From Thermohalobaculum sp038534135 (GTDB lineage Bacteria > Pseudomonadota > Alphaproteobacteria > Rhodobacterales > Rhodobacteraceae): a stretch of DNA of 64,000 nt. The stretch covers positions 1 to 64,000 of the forward strand of contig JBCAXJ010000007.1 in the NCBI GenBank assembly GCA_038534135.1. Direction: 5' to 3'. Positions 16,303 to 35,081 of this stretch are shown here, one piece after another; position 1 is the stretch's first letter, and the number at the start of each line of letters is the position of its first letter. The translations under genes and the position numbers were made by a program. The notes under the pieces are model-generated. The model was not told where the DNA came from and did not search any database. It saw nothing but the letters and a program-made list of their open reading frames with translations.

Positions 16303-17401
16303 TCCTCAGGCGTGTCTCCAAAGCCCATCTGGGCGTCCGGGGTGTCTGCGGGCCATACCCGAGACGCCCAAGCATCTGCACAGTCTGACCCGGTTTCGCA
16401 AGCAGTTGATGGATCGCCGTGTTTTGTGCGGCGACCTCTTCGTACTCCTGAAGCGCCTGGCTCACCGGGTGCAGCGCGAGGCCGAGGGCGGTTGTCGTCA
16501 GGTTCAGACGCATCCAGCGCCGCCCGGCCGCGATTTGATTCAGACGTGTGTTCCTGTCCGTCACAAGCGAGACGAATGCGTGTGTCGTGGCAAACATCTC
16601 GCGATACATATACAGTCCCATCTCGAATTCTTTCGTCGAGGGATCAAGCTGGCCTTCGCGAGTCAGCATACCGAACAACATCAGTGACTCCAGGAACGGT
16701 CCGCCCAGATCTATGCCGTCCGGGTTGGCATTGATCTCGGACTTTCCCATGCGGAAGAGATCCACGCTTTCCTTCATCTTGGCCTCAGTCGTGACCTCGA
16801 TCATAAAGGCATCCCAGGCGATCTTCCGGACTTTGTCGACCATCTCAGTGTCCAAGTGGATCGTGGCCAGATCCGTCAGCGTCGACGCTTGATCGGGATC
16901 CACACGCTGGTCCGTAAACGGCTCCTTGCAAGAACGGCGATCCATGACATGGGCGAAGAGCGGGTCAGGCGCACCTCCTTCGGACAATCTGGCGATGGCC
17001 ACTGGACCGTCGTCGCCATCTGGGAAGAACTCGAACGCGACTGTGTGTCCCGTTTCGCCCGCAGCGATGGAGAGAAGTTCCGCGAAGCACCCCATGCCAA
17101 TGGTCAGTTGACGGTCTAACGGGTCAGTCTCCGGAAGGTTGCGGGTCTTGTCGCGCCAGATGACGGCTTCGCCGGGGGTTCGCAGATCGACTTCCCAAGG
17201 CTGACGGTTGTGCGGGTTGGGGGCAAGAATCGCGTAGGATAAGGCACGCATCCGGGGGTCGGCATACTGCCCGGCCCGATCCCATGGCGCGAGCGCCTTG
17301 TGCGGCGTTCTGGTCAGCGCGAAGCCGCCGCCTGCGGCGCCCGCAGCGACAATGATGCCGCCGCCGATCAAAGCGAGGGATTTGCGTCGTGAGAGGGTCA
17401 T
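16295..17401 (-). CDS. Tat-exported nitroreductase-fold (Acg-type FMN) oxidoreductase
   Basis: The protein has 368 residues. The N-terminus is a twin-arginine signal: SRRKSLALIGG, then a hydrophobic Ala/Gly stretch to about residue 30. The mature part has the nitroreductase-like opening YAILAPNPHNRQPWEVDL, where the S/P-H-N-R/T-Q-PW block places FMN, and later MDRRSCKEPFTDQ and ALGLALHPVSQALQEYEE, typical of the Acg-type two-domain nitroreductases. Export by Tat implies folding around FMN in the cytoplasm before secretion. The reaction is unknown. It forms an operon with the MarR gene. Confidence 0.82.
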   Translation of the reverse strand: MTLSRRKSLALIGGGIIVAAGAAGGGFALTRTPHKALAPWDRAGQYADPRMRALSYAILAPNPHNRQPWEVDLRTPGEAVIWRDKTRNLPETDPLDRQLTIGMGCFAELLSIAAGETGHTVAFEFFPDGDDGPVAIARLSEGGAPDPLFAHVMDRRSCKEPFTDQRVDPDQASTLTDLATIHLDTEMVDKVRKIAWDAFMIEVTTEAKMKESVDLFRMGKSEINANPDGIDLGGPFLESLMLFGMLTREGQLDPSTKEFEMGLYMYREMFATTHAFVSLVTDRNTRLNQIAAGRRWMRLNLTTTALGLALHPVSQALQEYEEVAAQNTAIHQLLAKPGQTVQMLGRLGYGPQTPRTPRWALETRLRNA

Positions 17402-17418
17402 GATTGCGCTCCAATAAG

Positions 17419-17450
17419 TTCGATATCAAACTATATCATTCGATATCGAA
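17419..17450. promoter_or_regulatory. Two tandem palindromic operators for the MarR regulator
   Basis: TTCGATATCAAA (17419-17430, one mismatch from a palindrome) and TTCGATATCGAA (17439-17450, perfect 12-base palindrome) have centres 20 bases apart, about two helical turns on the same face. They overlap the -10 box and spacer of the promoter at 17430-17459, the usual layout for repression. Confidence 0.72.
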
Positions 17451-17459
17451 CGAAATCAA
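17430..17459 (-). promoter_or_regulatory. Promoter of the nitroreductase-marR operon
   Basis: On the minus strand TTGATT (17459-17454) and TATAGT (17435-17430) are separated by 18 bases, with four and five consensus matches. The two operator palindromes flank and overlap the -10 box. The nitroreductase ATG is 29 bases away. Confidence 0.62.
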
Positions 17460-17719
17460 TCCACAAACTTGATTTGTCGGGCAAGATTGCGTTTACTCCA
17501 CGTATCGACGCGCAGTTTTGGAGCGCTGCGCGTGGTGCACTTTACGCTTGATTTTTGGTGAATCGGGCATTAGCTCACACAGCTTCACAACCATTCGTGG
17601 CGCGCTTCGATTCGTCTGGCGCGCCTTGTCTGTTGAGGGCCGTTCTAAGACTCTAGAGTGTCTGGATGTTTTGGAGCGGCAAACGTGTTGAGCTAAGGCT
17701 GCGAGAGGACGCAACGTAC
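17460..17719. other. Intergenic sequence upstream of nusG
   Basis: This AT-richer stretch completes a 318-base gap (17402-17719). It must hold the nusG promoter, because nusG is cut off from secE. Candidates such as TTGATT at 17550 with TTAGCT 16 bases later are weak, and no single site stands out. Confidence 0.4.
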
Positions 17720-18253
17720 ATGCCGAAACGCTGGTATTCCGTCAGTGTCCTTTCGAACTTCGAAAAGAAGGTGGCCGAATCGATCCGGGAATCCGTGGCA
17801 CAGCACGGTCTTGAAGAAGAGATCGAAGAAGTGCTGGTTCCGACCGAAGAGGTGACCGAACTCCGACGCGGGAAAAAAGTGCAGGTCGAGCGCCGCTTCA
17901 TGCCGGGCTATGTGCTGGTGAAGATGGACATGACCGACCGCGCGTATCACCTGATCAACGACACCAACCGGGTGACAGGGTTCCTCGGGCCTCAAGGCAA
18001 ACCGACGCCGCTGCGCGACACCGAAGTCGCCCGGATGATCAATCAGGTTGAAGAAGGCGCCGAGCGTCCACGGCCGATGATCACGTTCGAGATCGGCGAG
18101 GAGGTCAACGTGACCGATGGGCCGTTCGAAGGCTTCCAAGGCATGGTCGAAGAAGTCGACGATGACAACGCCCGCCTGAAGGTGAGCGTCTCGATTTTTG
18201 GCCGGGCGACCCCGGTTGAGTTGGAATACGCGCAGGTCGCAAAGGCGGCCTGA
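17720..18253 (+). CDS. nusG: Transcription termination/antitermination factor NusG
   Basis: The protein has 177 residues from the ATG at 17720; the frame opens at 17666, but the conserved start is KRWYSVSVLSNFEKK. The NGN domain (about 1-115) includes RRFMPGYVLVKMDMTDRAYH, which binds the clamp of RNA polymerase. The C-terminal KOW domain contains GEEVNVTDGPFEGFQGMVEEVD (split at the turn), which binds Rho or ribosomal S10. It leads the rplK-rplA operon. secE is 1.9 kb away rather than adjacent. Confidence 0.96.
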   Translation: MPKRWYSVSVLSNFEKKVAESIRESVAQHGLEEEIEEVLVPTEEVTELRRGKKVQVERRFMPGYVLVKMDMTDRAYHLINDTNRVTGFLGPQGKPTPLRDTEVARMINQVEEGAERPRPMITFEIGEEVNVTDGPFEGFQGMVEEVDDDNARLKVSVSIFGRATPVELEYAQVAKAA

Positions 18254-18365
18254 GGCGTCACTCGTGGTGGGAGGCGAGGGCAGCGCGCTGTCCGGACCGA
18301 ACCACCTCCAAGGCAACGCCCGGGGGACGCGTCCCATGGGCACGGATGAGAGAAAGGGCTGCTAG

Positions 18366-18794
18366 ATGGCCAAGAAAGTTGCCGGGACACTGAAGCTTCA
18401 GGTCCCAGCCGGCAAGGCGAACCCGTCGCCGCCGATTGGACCTGCGCTGGGTCAGCGCGGGATCAACATCATGGAGTTTTGCAAGGCGTTCAACGCGCGG
18501 AGCCAGGATCTGGAGCCAGGCGCCCCGTGTCCGACGATCATCACCTACTACGTGGACAAGTCGTTCACGATGGAGATCAAGACCCCGCCCGCTTCGCACT
18601 TCCTGAAGAAGGCTGCGAAGCTGAGCTCGGGCTCGAAAGCGCCGGGCCGCGATGTTGCCGGTTCGGTGACCTCGAAGCAGGTTCGTGAGATCGCCGAGGC
18701 GAAGATGAAGGACCTGAACGCGAACTCCGTTGAGCAGGCCATGAAGATCATCGCGGGCTCGGCCCGGTCGATGGGCCTGGAAGTGAAGGGGTAA
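18366..18794 (+). CDS. rplK: 50S ribosomal protein L11
   Basis: This 142-residue protein of the GTPase-associated centre has the proline-rich N-terminal PAGKANPSPPIGPALGQRG at about 13-31, the site of thiopeptide contact in the family. The C-terminal rRNA-binding domain contains VRSVTSKQVREIAEAK-like sequence (here GSVTSKQVREIAEAKM) and ends in GSARSMGLEVKG. It is 112 bases after nusG and 4 bases before rplA. Confidence 0.97.
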   Translation: MAKKVAGTLKLQVPAGKANPSPPIGPALGQRGINIMEFCKAFNARSQDLEPGAPCPTIITYYVDKSFTMEIKTPPASHFLKKAAKLSSGSKAPGRDVAGSVTSKQVREIAEAKMKDLNANSVEQAMKIIAGSARSMGLEVKG

Positions 18795-18798
18795 GTCG

Positions 18799-19488
18799 AT
18801 GGCTGGGAAACGTACAAAGGCCATCAAGGCCGCGACCGAAGGCAAGCAGAACGTCTCGATCGACGAGGCGGTGAGCCTGGTGAAGTCGAACGCGACGGCG
18901 AAGTTCGACGAGACCATCGAGATCGCCATGAACCTTGGCGTTGATCCCCGCCATGCGGACCAGATGGTGCGCGGTGTGGTGAACCTTCCGAACGGAACCG
19001 GCAAGTCGGTTCGCGTTGCGGTGTTCGCGCGCGGTCCGAAGGCGGACGAAGCCAAGGAAGCTGGTGCAGACATCGTCGGCGCTGAAGATCTGATGGAGAC
19101 AATCCAGGGCGGCACGATCGATTTTGACCGTTGCATCGCCACGCCTGACATGATGCCGATCGTTGGCCGTCTGGGCAAGGTGCTGGGCCCACGCAATCTG
19201 ATGCCGAACCCCAAGGTCGGCACGGTGACAATGGATGTTGCCACCGCCGTGCAGAACGCCAAAGGCGGCGAAGTGCAGTTCAAGGTCGAAAAGGCCGGCG
19301 TGATCCACGCGGGTGTTGGCAAGGCCAGCTTCGATGAGTCCAAGATCGCGGAGAACGTCAAGGCGTTGATCGATGCGGTTCAGAAAGCCAAGCCGTCGGG
19401 CGCGAAAGGGACCTACATGAAGAAGGTCTCGATCAGCTCGACAATGGGGCCGGGCATTTCGATTTCGGTCGAGAGCCTGAACGCCTGA
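18799..19488 (+). CDS. rplA: 50S ribosomal protein L1
   Basis: This 229-residue protein of the mobile L1 stalk has a normal length. The family core LGVDPRHADQMVRGVVNLPNGTGK is visible split near residues 51-74, as is the signature LGKVLGPRNLMPNPKVGTVT near 129-148. In many bacteria L1 represses its own operon by binding the L11 leader. It is coupled to rplK by a 4-base gap. Confidence 0.97.
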   Translation: MAGKRTKAIKAATEGKQNVSIDEAVSLVKSNATAKFDETIEIAMNLGVDPRHADQMVRGVVNLPNGTGKSVRVAVFARGPKADEAKEAGADIVGAEDLMETIQGGTIDFDRCIATPDMMPIVGRLGKVLGPRNLMPNPKVGTVTMDVATAVQNAKGGEVQFKVEKAGVIHAGVGKASFDESKIAENVKALIDAVQKAKPSGAKGTYMKKVSISSTMGPGISISVESLNA

Positions 19489-19769
19489 ATTTCGCGGGAT
19501 GGGTTAGCACCCATCCTGCAAGAAGATCCCCGTGTGATGCGGGGTAGCCGATGGGGCAAATCAGCCTCATCACCGTCCGAGACGGTGGGCGTGTGGGAAT
19601 TCCCACTGCAAGTCCTGCCATAGACGGGGAAGATGGTTTCGATCTAGCGCCTCTCTGAGGTGTGCGGTCTTGGCCGGTTCCCGGGACGGAACCAACCGTT
19701 GCGGACGCAGCCTGCGCCCGCAGCATGAATGAGCCGGAGGTGTCACACCTCCAAACTTGGAGCATGACT
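19489..19769 (+). promoter_or_regulatory. rplJ leader, probable L10-type autoregulatory RNA
   Basis: This 281-base leader is packed with stem-loops: a perfect 8-pair stem GGATGGGT-TAGC-ACCCATCC at 19497-19516, a GGTTCC/GGAACC stem around 19676-19693, and GGAGGTG-TCA-CACCTCC at 19736-19752, just before the ribosome site GGAG at 19759. In many bacteria the L10/L12 complex binds such a leader to repress rplJ. The fold here was judged by eye only. Confidence 0.6.
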
Positions 19770-20288
19770 GTGGATAGAGCCCAAAAGGAAGCTGTTGTCG
19801 GCGAACTCGGCAACATCTTTGCGGACTCTGGCGTGATTGTGGTTGCACAATACGCTGGCCTATCAGTCGCTGAGATGACGGACCTGCGCAATCGCATGCG
19901 TGAAGCAGGCGGTGGGGTCCGTGTCGCCAAGAACAGGCTCGCCAAGATCGCCCTCGAGGGAAAGCCATGTGCAGACATGGCGCAGTATCTCAACGGGCAA
20001 ATGGTGCTCGCATTTTCCGAGGACCCCGTCACCGCGGCGAAAGTCGTGGAAGCCTATGCCAAGGACAATTCCAAGCTGGAAGTCGTTGGCGGCGCGATGG
20101 GCGAGTCGGTGCTGGACCCGGCAGGGGTCAAAGCGGTCGCGGCAATGCCGTCCCGTGAAGAACTGATCGCGACGATTGTCGGAATGATCGGTGCGCCTGC
20201 TGCGAACCTGGCTGCTGCGATCACGGCACCTGCCTCGAACATCGCTGCCTGTCTGGCTGCGATCGAGGAAAAGGGCGAGGCGGCCTGA
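19770..20288 (+). CDS. rplJ: 50S ribosomal protein L10
   Basis: The protein has 172 residues from a GTG at 19770. An in-frame ATG at 19764 lies only 1 base after the GGAG site, whereas the GTG lies 7 bases after it and yields the conserved start (M)DRAQKEAVVGELG. Conserved blocks are GVIVVAQYAGLSVAEMTDLR-like near 25-44, VAKNRLAKIAL near 55, and a C-terminal helix that binds L7/L12 dimers (IAACLAAIEEKGEAA). It anchors the L7/L12 stalk to 23S rRNA. Confidence 0.95.
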   Translation: MDRAQKEAVVGELGNIFADSGVIVVAQYAGLSVAEMTDLRNRMREAGGGVRVAKNRLAKIALEGKPCADMAQYLNGQMVLAFSEDPVTAAKVVEAYAKDNSKLEVVGGAMGESVLDPAGVKAVAAMPSREELIATIVGMIGAPAANLAAAITAPASNIAACLAAIEEKGEAA

Positions 20289-20366
20289 ACCTGAGAAGCG
20301 AATGACGGGCTGGACGCGTGTGATGCGCGCCGGACCCCCACACTGGACAATGAAACGGAACCTGAA

Positions 20367-20753
20367 ATGGCTGATGTAAAGAAACTTGCCGAAGAGATCG
20401 TGGGCCTGACCCTTCTCGAAGCAGCTGAACTGAAGAACATCCTGAAGGACGATTACGGCATCGAGCCGGCAGCCGGCGGCGGCGCTGTCATGATGGCAGC
20501 GGCTCCGGGTGCGGACGCTGGTGGCGCACCGGTCGAAGAGAAGACGGAATTCGACGTGATCCTGCTGGAAGCAGGCGCGAAGAAGATCAACGTCATCAAG
20601 GAAGTCCGCGCGATCACCTCGCTGGGCCTGAAGGAAGCCAAGGAACTGGTCGAAGCTGGCGGCAAGGCCGTCAAGGAAGCCGCGACCAAGGAAGAAGCCG
20701 AAGAAATCAAGAAGAAGCTCGAAGAGGCAGGCGCCAAGGTCGAGCTCAAGTGA
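20367..20753 (+). CDS. rplL: 50S ribosomal protein L7/L12
   Basis: The protein has 128 residues. The N-terminal dimerisation helices (about 1-35) are followed by an Ala/Gly-rich hinge around 38-55 (AAGGGAVMMAAAPGADAGG). The C-terminal factor-binding domain begins EKTEFDVILLEAGAKKINVIK and contains ITSLGLKEAKELVE. This stalk protein recruits EF-Tu and EF-G. It follows rplJ by 78 bases; the ribosome needs several copies, so it is expected to be made in excess. Confidence 0.97.
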   Translation: MADVKKLAEEIVGLTLLEAAELKNILKDDYGIEPAAGGGAVMMAAAPGADAGGAPVEEKTEFDVILLEAGAKKINVIKEVRAITSLGLKEAKELVEAGGKAVKEAATKEEAEEIKKKLEEAGAKVELK

Positions 20754-20837
20754 TTGGCGGCCGCTGGCCGACAATCATCCCGGGGACGCAGCGATCCGGG
20801 ATCTTGTTTGGCGGCGGACAGCGCTGAAGATACGGCT

Positions 20838-20859
20838 GGACCCGGAGAAATCCGGGTCC
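20838..20859 (+). other. Intercistronic stem-loop between rplL and rpoB
   Basis: GGACCCGGA-GAAA-TCCGGGTCC is a perfect 9-pair stem capped by a GAAA tetraloop, in a 289-base gap. No T-run follows. It sits where an attenuator or RNase III site separates rplL from rpoB expression in other bacteria. The remaining gap shows no gene. Confidence 0.65.
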
Positions 20860-21042
20860 GGCCCGCTTCGTCTCAGGGACCCGCATCGCGGATCTCTCAG
20901 ACGGCGCGGATCAGGTCCGGGAAGCATCCACGAGGGGTCGGGGATGTTCGTATTGGGCCAACCGAGTTGAGGCAAGCAGGGCAAGAGGCCGCCGCGCACC
21001 CGGTGTCGGCCGCTCTGCATTGACATTCGAGGACACGCACGC

Positions 21043-25143
<4,101 letters not shown>

Positions 25144-25158
25144 CCCATCCCGGCCCCT

Positions 25159-25187
25159 GACCGCGCCAGCCCCCCTTGCGCGCGGTC
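25159..25187 (+). other. Stem-loop between rpoB and rpoC
   Basis: GACCGCGC (25159-25166) can pair with GCGCGGTC (25180-25187) around a C-rich loop. It fills half of the 89-base gap and may tune the beta to beta-prime ratio. Confidence 0.4.
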
Positions 25188-25232
25188 TGCCGGGGTGATC
25201 TAGATCAACCGGGGGATGATGGAGACCTGATT

Positions 25233-29507
<4,275 letters not shown>

Positions 29508-29532
29508 CGATCCGCTTCTGCAGACAGACATG

Positions 29533-29560
29533 TGCGCCCGGGCCAGAGTGCTCGGGCGCA
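29533..29560 (+). terminator. Terminator-like hairpin after rpoC
   Basis: TGCGCCCGGGC (29533-29543) pairs with GCTCGGGCGCA (29550-29560), including one G-T, around CAGAGT. It is 26 bases after the rpoC stop. The downstream T-run is poor (TGCGTTTGAG), so it may be partly Rho-dependent. Confidence 0.6.
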
Positions 29561-29693
29561 TGCGTTTGAGCGAGTCGCCGAGTGGCGGGTTTAAGGATTC
29601 AGCCCTCCTTAACCATGGATCACGAGGATGCACTGCGCGCGCTGAGCTTTGTCGATGGCGCGTCGAAAACTGGCTCACACAGCGGCTGAACTC

Positions 29694-30197
29694 ATGACCC
29701 GTCCAATAACACGATCTCTTCTGGTGATGCTCGGCGTGATCGCGTTCACAGGTGTCTTGCCGGTGCAGGCCAAAGATCCTGTTCCTGCAGATCCATGGGA
29801 GGTTATTCATGTGGCCAGGGAACTGGGTGACGCCGAGGTTCGGCGCGATACCCTGCGCGATCCCTTGATCGTCGCCAGATCGGGGAGCCTGCCCTACCAT
29901 ATTGCGTTCTACGGGTGCCATCTGGGTCGGGACTGCGAAACGCTGTTGTTTCAGGCACGACTGCGCGATCCACGCTGGGAGCGCGATCCACCGAAACCGA
30001 CCGACATGGATGCCTGGAACGCGACGAAAGTCTATGGACGCGCGGTCTTGACCGACTCTGGCCATGCGGTGCTCGAGCATCCGGTTGCCATGCATGGCGG
30101 GATTCCGAAAGAAACTCTATCAGCGACATTTGAAGCCTGGCGCGACGCGCTCGAAGACTTCTCGGATCATATTGATTTTGAACGACAATCGCGGTGA
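29694..30197 (+). CDS. Secreted YbjN-domain protein
   Basis: The protein has 167 residues from the ATG at 29694; an ATG at 29655 in the same frame is also possible, and neither has a good ribosome site. Residues about 1-26 form a Sec signal peptide (RSLLVMLGVIAFTGVLPVQA, cleavage after VQA). The rest matches the YbjN/type III chaperone-like fold: PWEVIHVARELGDAEVRRD, YHIAFYGCHLGRDCETLLFQA (split) and a WNATKVYGRAVLTDSGHAVLE region that is the family's core strand. Two Cys residues in GCHLGRDC could form a disulphide in the periplasm. The function of the family is unclear. It sits alone between rpoC and rpsL. Confidence 0.75.
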   Translation: MTRPITRSLLVMLGVIAFTGVLPVQAKDPVPADPWEVIHVARELGDAEVRRDTLRDPLIVARSGSLPYHIAFYGCHLGRDCETLLFQARLRDPRWERDPPKPTDMDAWNATKVYGRAVLTDSGHAVLEHPVAMHGGIPKETLSATFEAWRDALEDFSDHIDFERQSR

Positions 30198-30231
30198 CTG
30201 GCTAGACACCCGCCATCGCAGAATTTCGTCC

Positions 30232-30260
30232 TTGACCGCCTATGGGCGCGTGAGTATGTT
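30232..30260 (+). promoter_or_regulatory. Sigma-70-type promoter of the rpsL-rpsG-fusA-tuf operon
   Basis: TTGACC (30232-30237) and TATGTT (30255-30260) are separated by exactly 17 bases and match the consensus at five and four positions. They lie about 195 bases before rpsL, so the transcript would have a long leader. The remaining gap (30198-30453) shows no gene. Confidence 0.6.
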
Positions 30261-30453
30261 CCGCGCGCCGATGACGACGAAGCGACTCGTCTTATCATCG
30301 CGCTGACAGGTTAGCCTGACAGAACATCGCTGAATGACCCGGTCTTGGCCTGGTCCTCTTCCACGCACCGCTCTTCCCCTGTGGATCGGCGGCGAAAGGC
30401 ACTTTCCATTTCGGAGAGTGTAGCTCGACGAGATGAACGAAGGATAGGCGCGT

Positions 30454-30825
30454 ATGCCGACGATCCAGCAGCTGATCCGGAAACCCCGGCAGCCCAAAGT
30501 GAAGCGACAGAAAGCCATGCACCTGCAGGCCTGTCCGCAGAAGCGCGGCGTGTGCACGCGTGTCTACACGACGACCCCGAAGAAGCCGAACTCGGCGCTG
30601 CGCAAGGTTGCGAAGGTGCGCCTGACGAACGGTTTCGAGGTCATCAGCTACATCCCCGGTGAGGGTCACAACCTCCAGGAACACTCGGTGGTTCTGATTC
30701 GCGGCGGCCGTGTGAAGGATCTTCCGGGTGTTCGCTACCACATCCTGCGCGGTGTGCTCGATACCCAGGGTGTCAAGGACCGCAAGCAGCGCCGTTCGAA
30801 GTACGGTGCCAAGCGCCCCAAATAA
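30454..30825 (+). CDS. rpsL: 30S ribosomal protein S12
   Basis: The protein has 123 residues and starts PTIQQLIRKPRQPK. The decoding-centre loop TTTPKKPNSALRKVAKVRLTN is intact with the wild-type Lys, so no streptomycin-resistance change is visible; RGGRVKDLPGVRYHI is also present. AAGGA lies 10 bases upstream. It starts the streptomycin operon and is 12 bases before rpsG. Confidence 0.98.
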   Translation: MPTIQQLIRKPRQPKVKRQKAMHLQACPQKRGVCTRVYTTTPKKPNSALRKVAKVRLTNGFEVISYIPGEGHNLQEHSVVLIRGGRVKDLPGVRYHILRGVLDTQGVKDRKQRRSKYGAKRPK

Positions 30826-30837
30826 GGAGAAGCGGAG

Positions 30838-31308
30838 ATGTCACGCCGCCATCAGGCCGAAAAGCGCGAAGTCCTGCCAGATCCGAAGTTTGGCGACCGC
30901 GTTCTGTCGAAGTTCATGAACAACCTCATGTACAACGGCAAGAAATCCGTTGCCGAACGCATCGTCTATGGTGCCATGGGCCGCGTCGAGGAGCGCATGA
31001 AGCGCGAGCCGGTCGAAGTGTTCCATGAAGCGCTGGACAACATCAAGCCGTCGGTCGAAGTGCGCTCCCGCCGCGTTGGTGGTGCTACGTATCAGGTGCC
31101 TGTCGAAGTGCGCCCAGAGCGCCGCGAGGCACTTGCCATCCGTTGGCTGATCAACGCATCGCGTGCGCGGAATGAGAATACGATGGAGGAGCGTTTGGCG
31201 GGAGAGGTTCTCGACGCCGCCAACAACCGAGGCACCGCCGTCAAGAAGCGGGAAGACACGCACAAGATGGCAGAGGCCAACAAGGCCTTCAGCCACTACC
31301 GATGGTAA
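30838..31308 (+). CDS. rpsG: 30S ribosomal protein S7
   Basis: This 156-residue protein binds the 3' major domain of 16S rRNA at the E site. The family signature DPKFGDRVLSKFMNNLMYNGKKS (split) is near the N-terminus, and VRSRRVGGATYQVPVEVRPERR is near residue 80. In E. coli S7 represses this operon. It is 27 bases from fusA. Confidence 0.97.
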   Translation: MSRRHQAEKREVLPDPKFGDRVLSKFMNNLMYNGKKSVAERIVYGAMGRVEERMKREPVEVFHEALDNIKPSVEVRSRRVGGATYQVPVEVRPERREALAIRWLINASRARNENTMEERLAGEVLDAANNRGTAVKKREDTHKMAEANKAFSHYRW

Positions 31309-31335
31309 GACAAGCCCAAGTCTGAGGACGAACAG

Positions 31336-33453
<2,118 letters not shown>

Positions 33454-33517
33454 TCGGGACCAATGGAATACCGGGCAGATTTGACGCGCCCCGGACAAGA
33501 CGAAGAAGGAGGCCACC

Positions 33518-34693
<1,176 letters not shown>

Positions 34694-34704
34694 CGCTCAT
34701 GGTT

Positions 34705-34741
34705 CGGCCGGGAAGGTGATTTCCCGGCCGTATCGTTTTTT
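34705..34741 (+). terminator. Intrinsic terminator/attenuator between tuf and rpsJ
   Basis: CGGCCGGGAA (34705-34714) pairs perfectly with TTCCCGGCCG (34721-34730) around GGTGAT, followed by TATCGTTTTTT. It ends only 21 bases before the rpsJ ATG, leaving no space for a promoter after it. The S10 operon must therefore rely on read-through or on a promoter inside tuf. Confidence 0.85.
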
Positions 34742-34762
34742 GCAGAGCCGGAGAGGCAGGAC

Positions 34763-35071
34763 ATGCAAGGTCAAAACATACGCATTCGGCTCAAGGCCTT
34801 CGATCACCGCGTACTGGATGCCAGCACGCAGGAGATCGTGAACACGGCCAAACGCACGGGCGCCGAGGTACGCGGGCCGATCCCGCTGCCGAACAAGATT
34901 GAAAAATTCACGGTCCTTCGGGGCCCGCACATCGACAAAAAGAGCCGGGAACAGTTCGAGATCCGGACGCACAAGCGTCTTCTGGACATCGTCGACCCGA
35001 CTCCGCAGACGGTTGACGCTTTGATGAAGCTCGACCTGGCTGCGGGCGTCGATGTCGAGATTAAGCTCTGA
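34763..35071 (+). CDS. rpsJ: 30S ribosomal protein S10
   Basis: This 102-residue protein has the family core RLKAFDHRVLDASTQEIV, GPIPLPNKIEKFTVLRGPHID (split) and SREQFEIRTHKRLLDI. It also acts as NusE in antitermination and binds NusG's KOW domain. It opens the S10 operon directly behind the tuf terminator and is followed by rplC after 10 bases. Confidence 0.97.
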   Translation: MQGQNIRIRLKAFDHRVLDASTQEIVNTAKRTGAEVRGPIPLPNKIEKFTVLRGPHIDKKSREQFEIRTHKRLLDIVDPTPQTVDALMKLDLAAGVDVEIKL

Positions 35072-35081
35072 GGAGGGCGTC

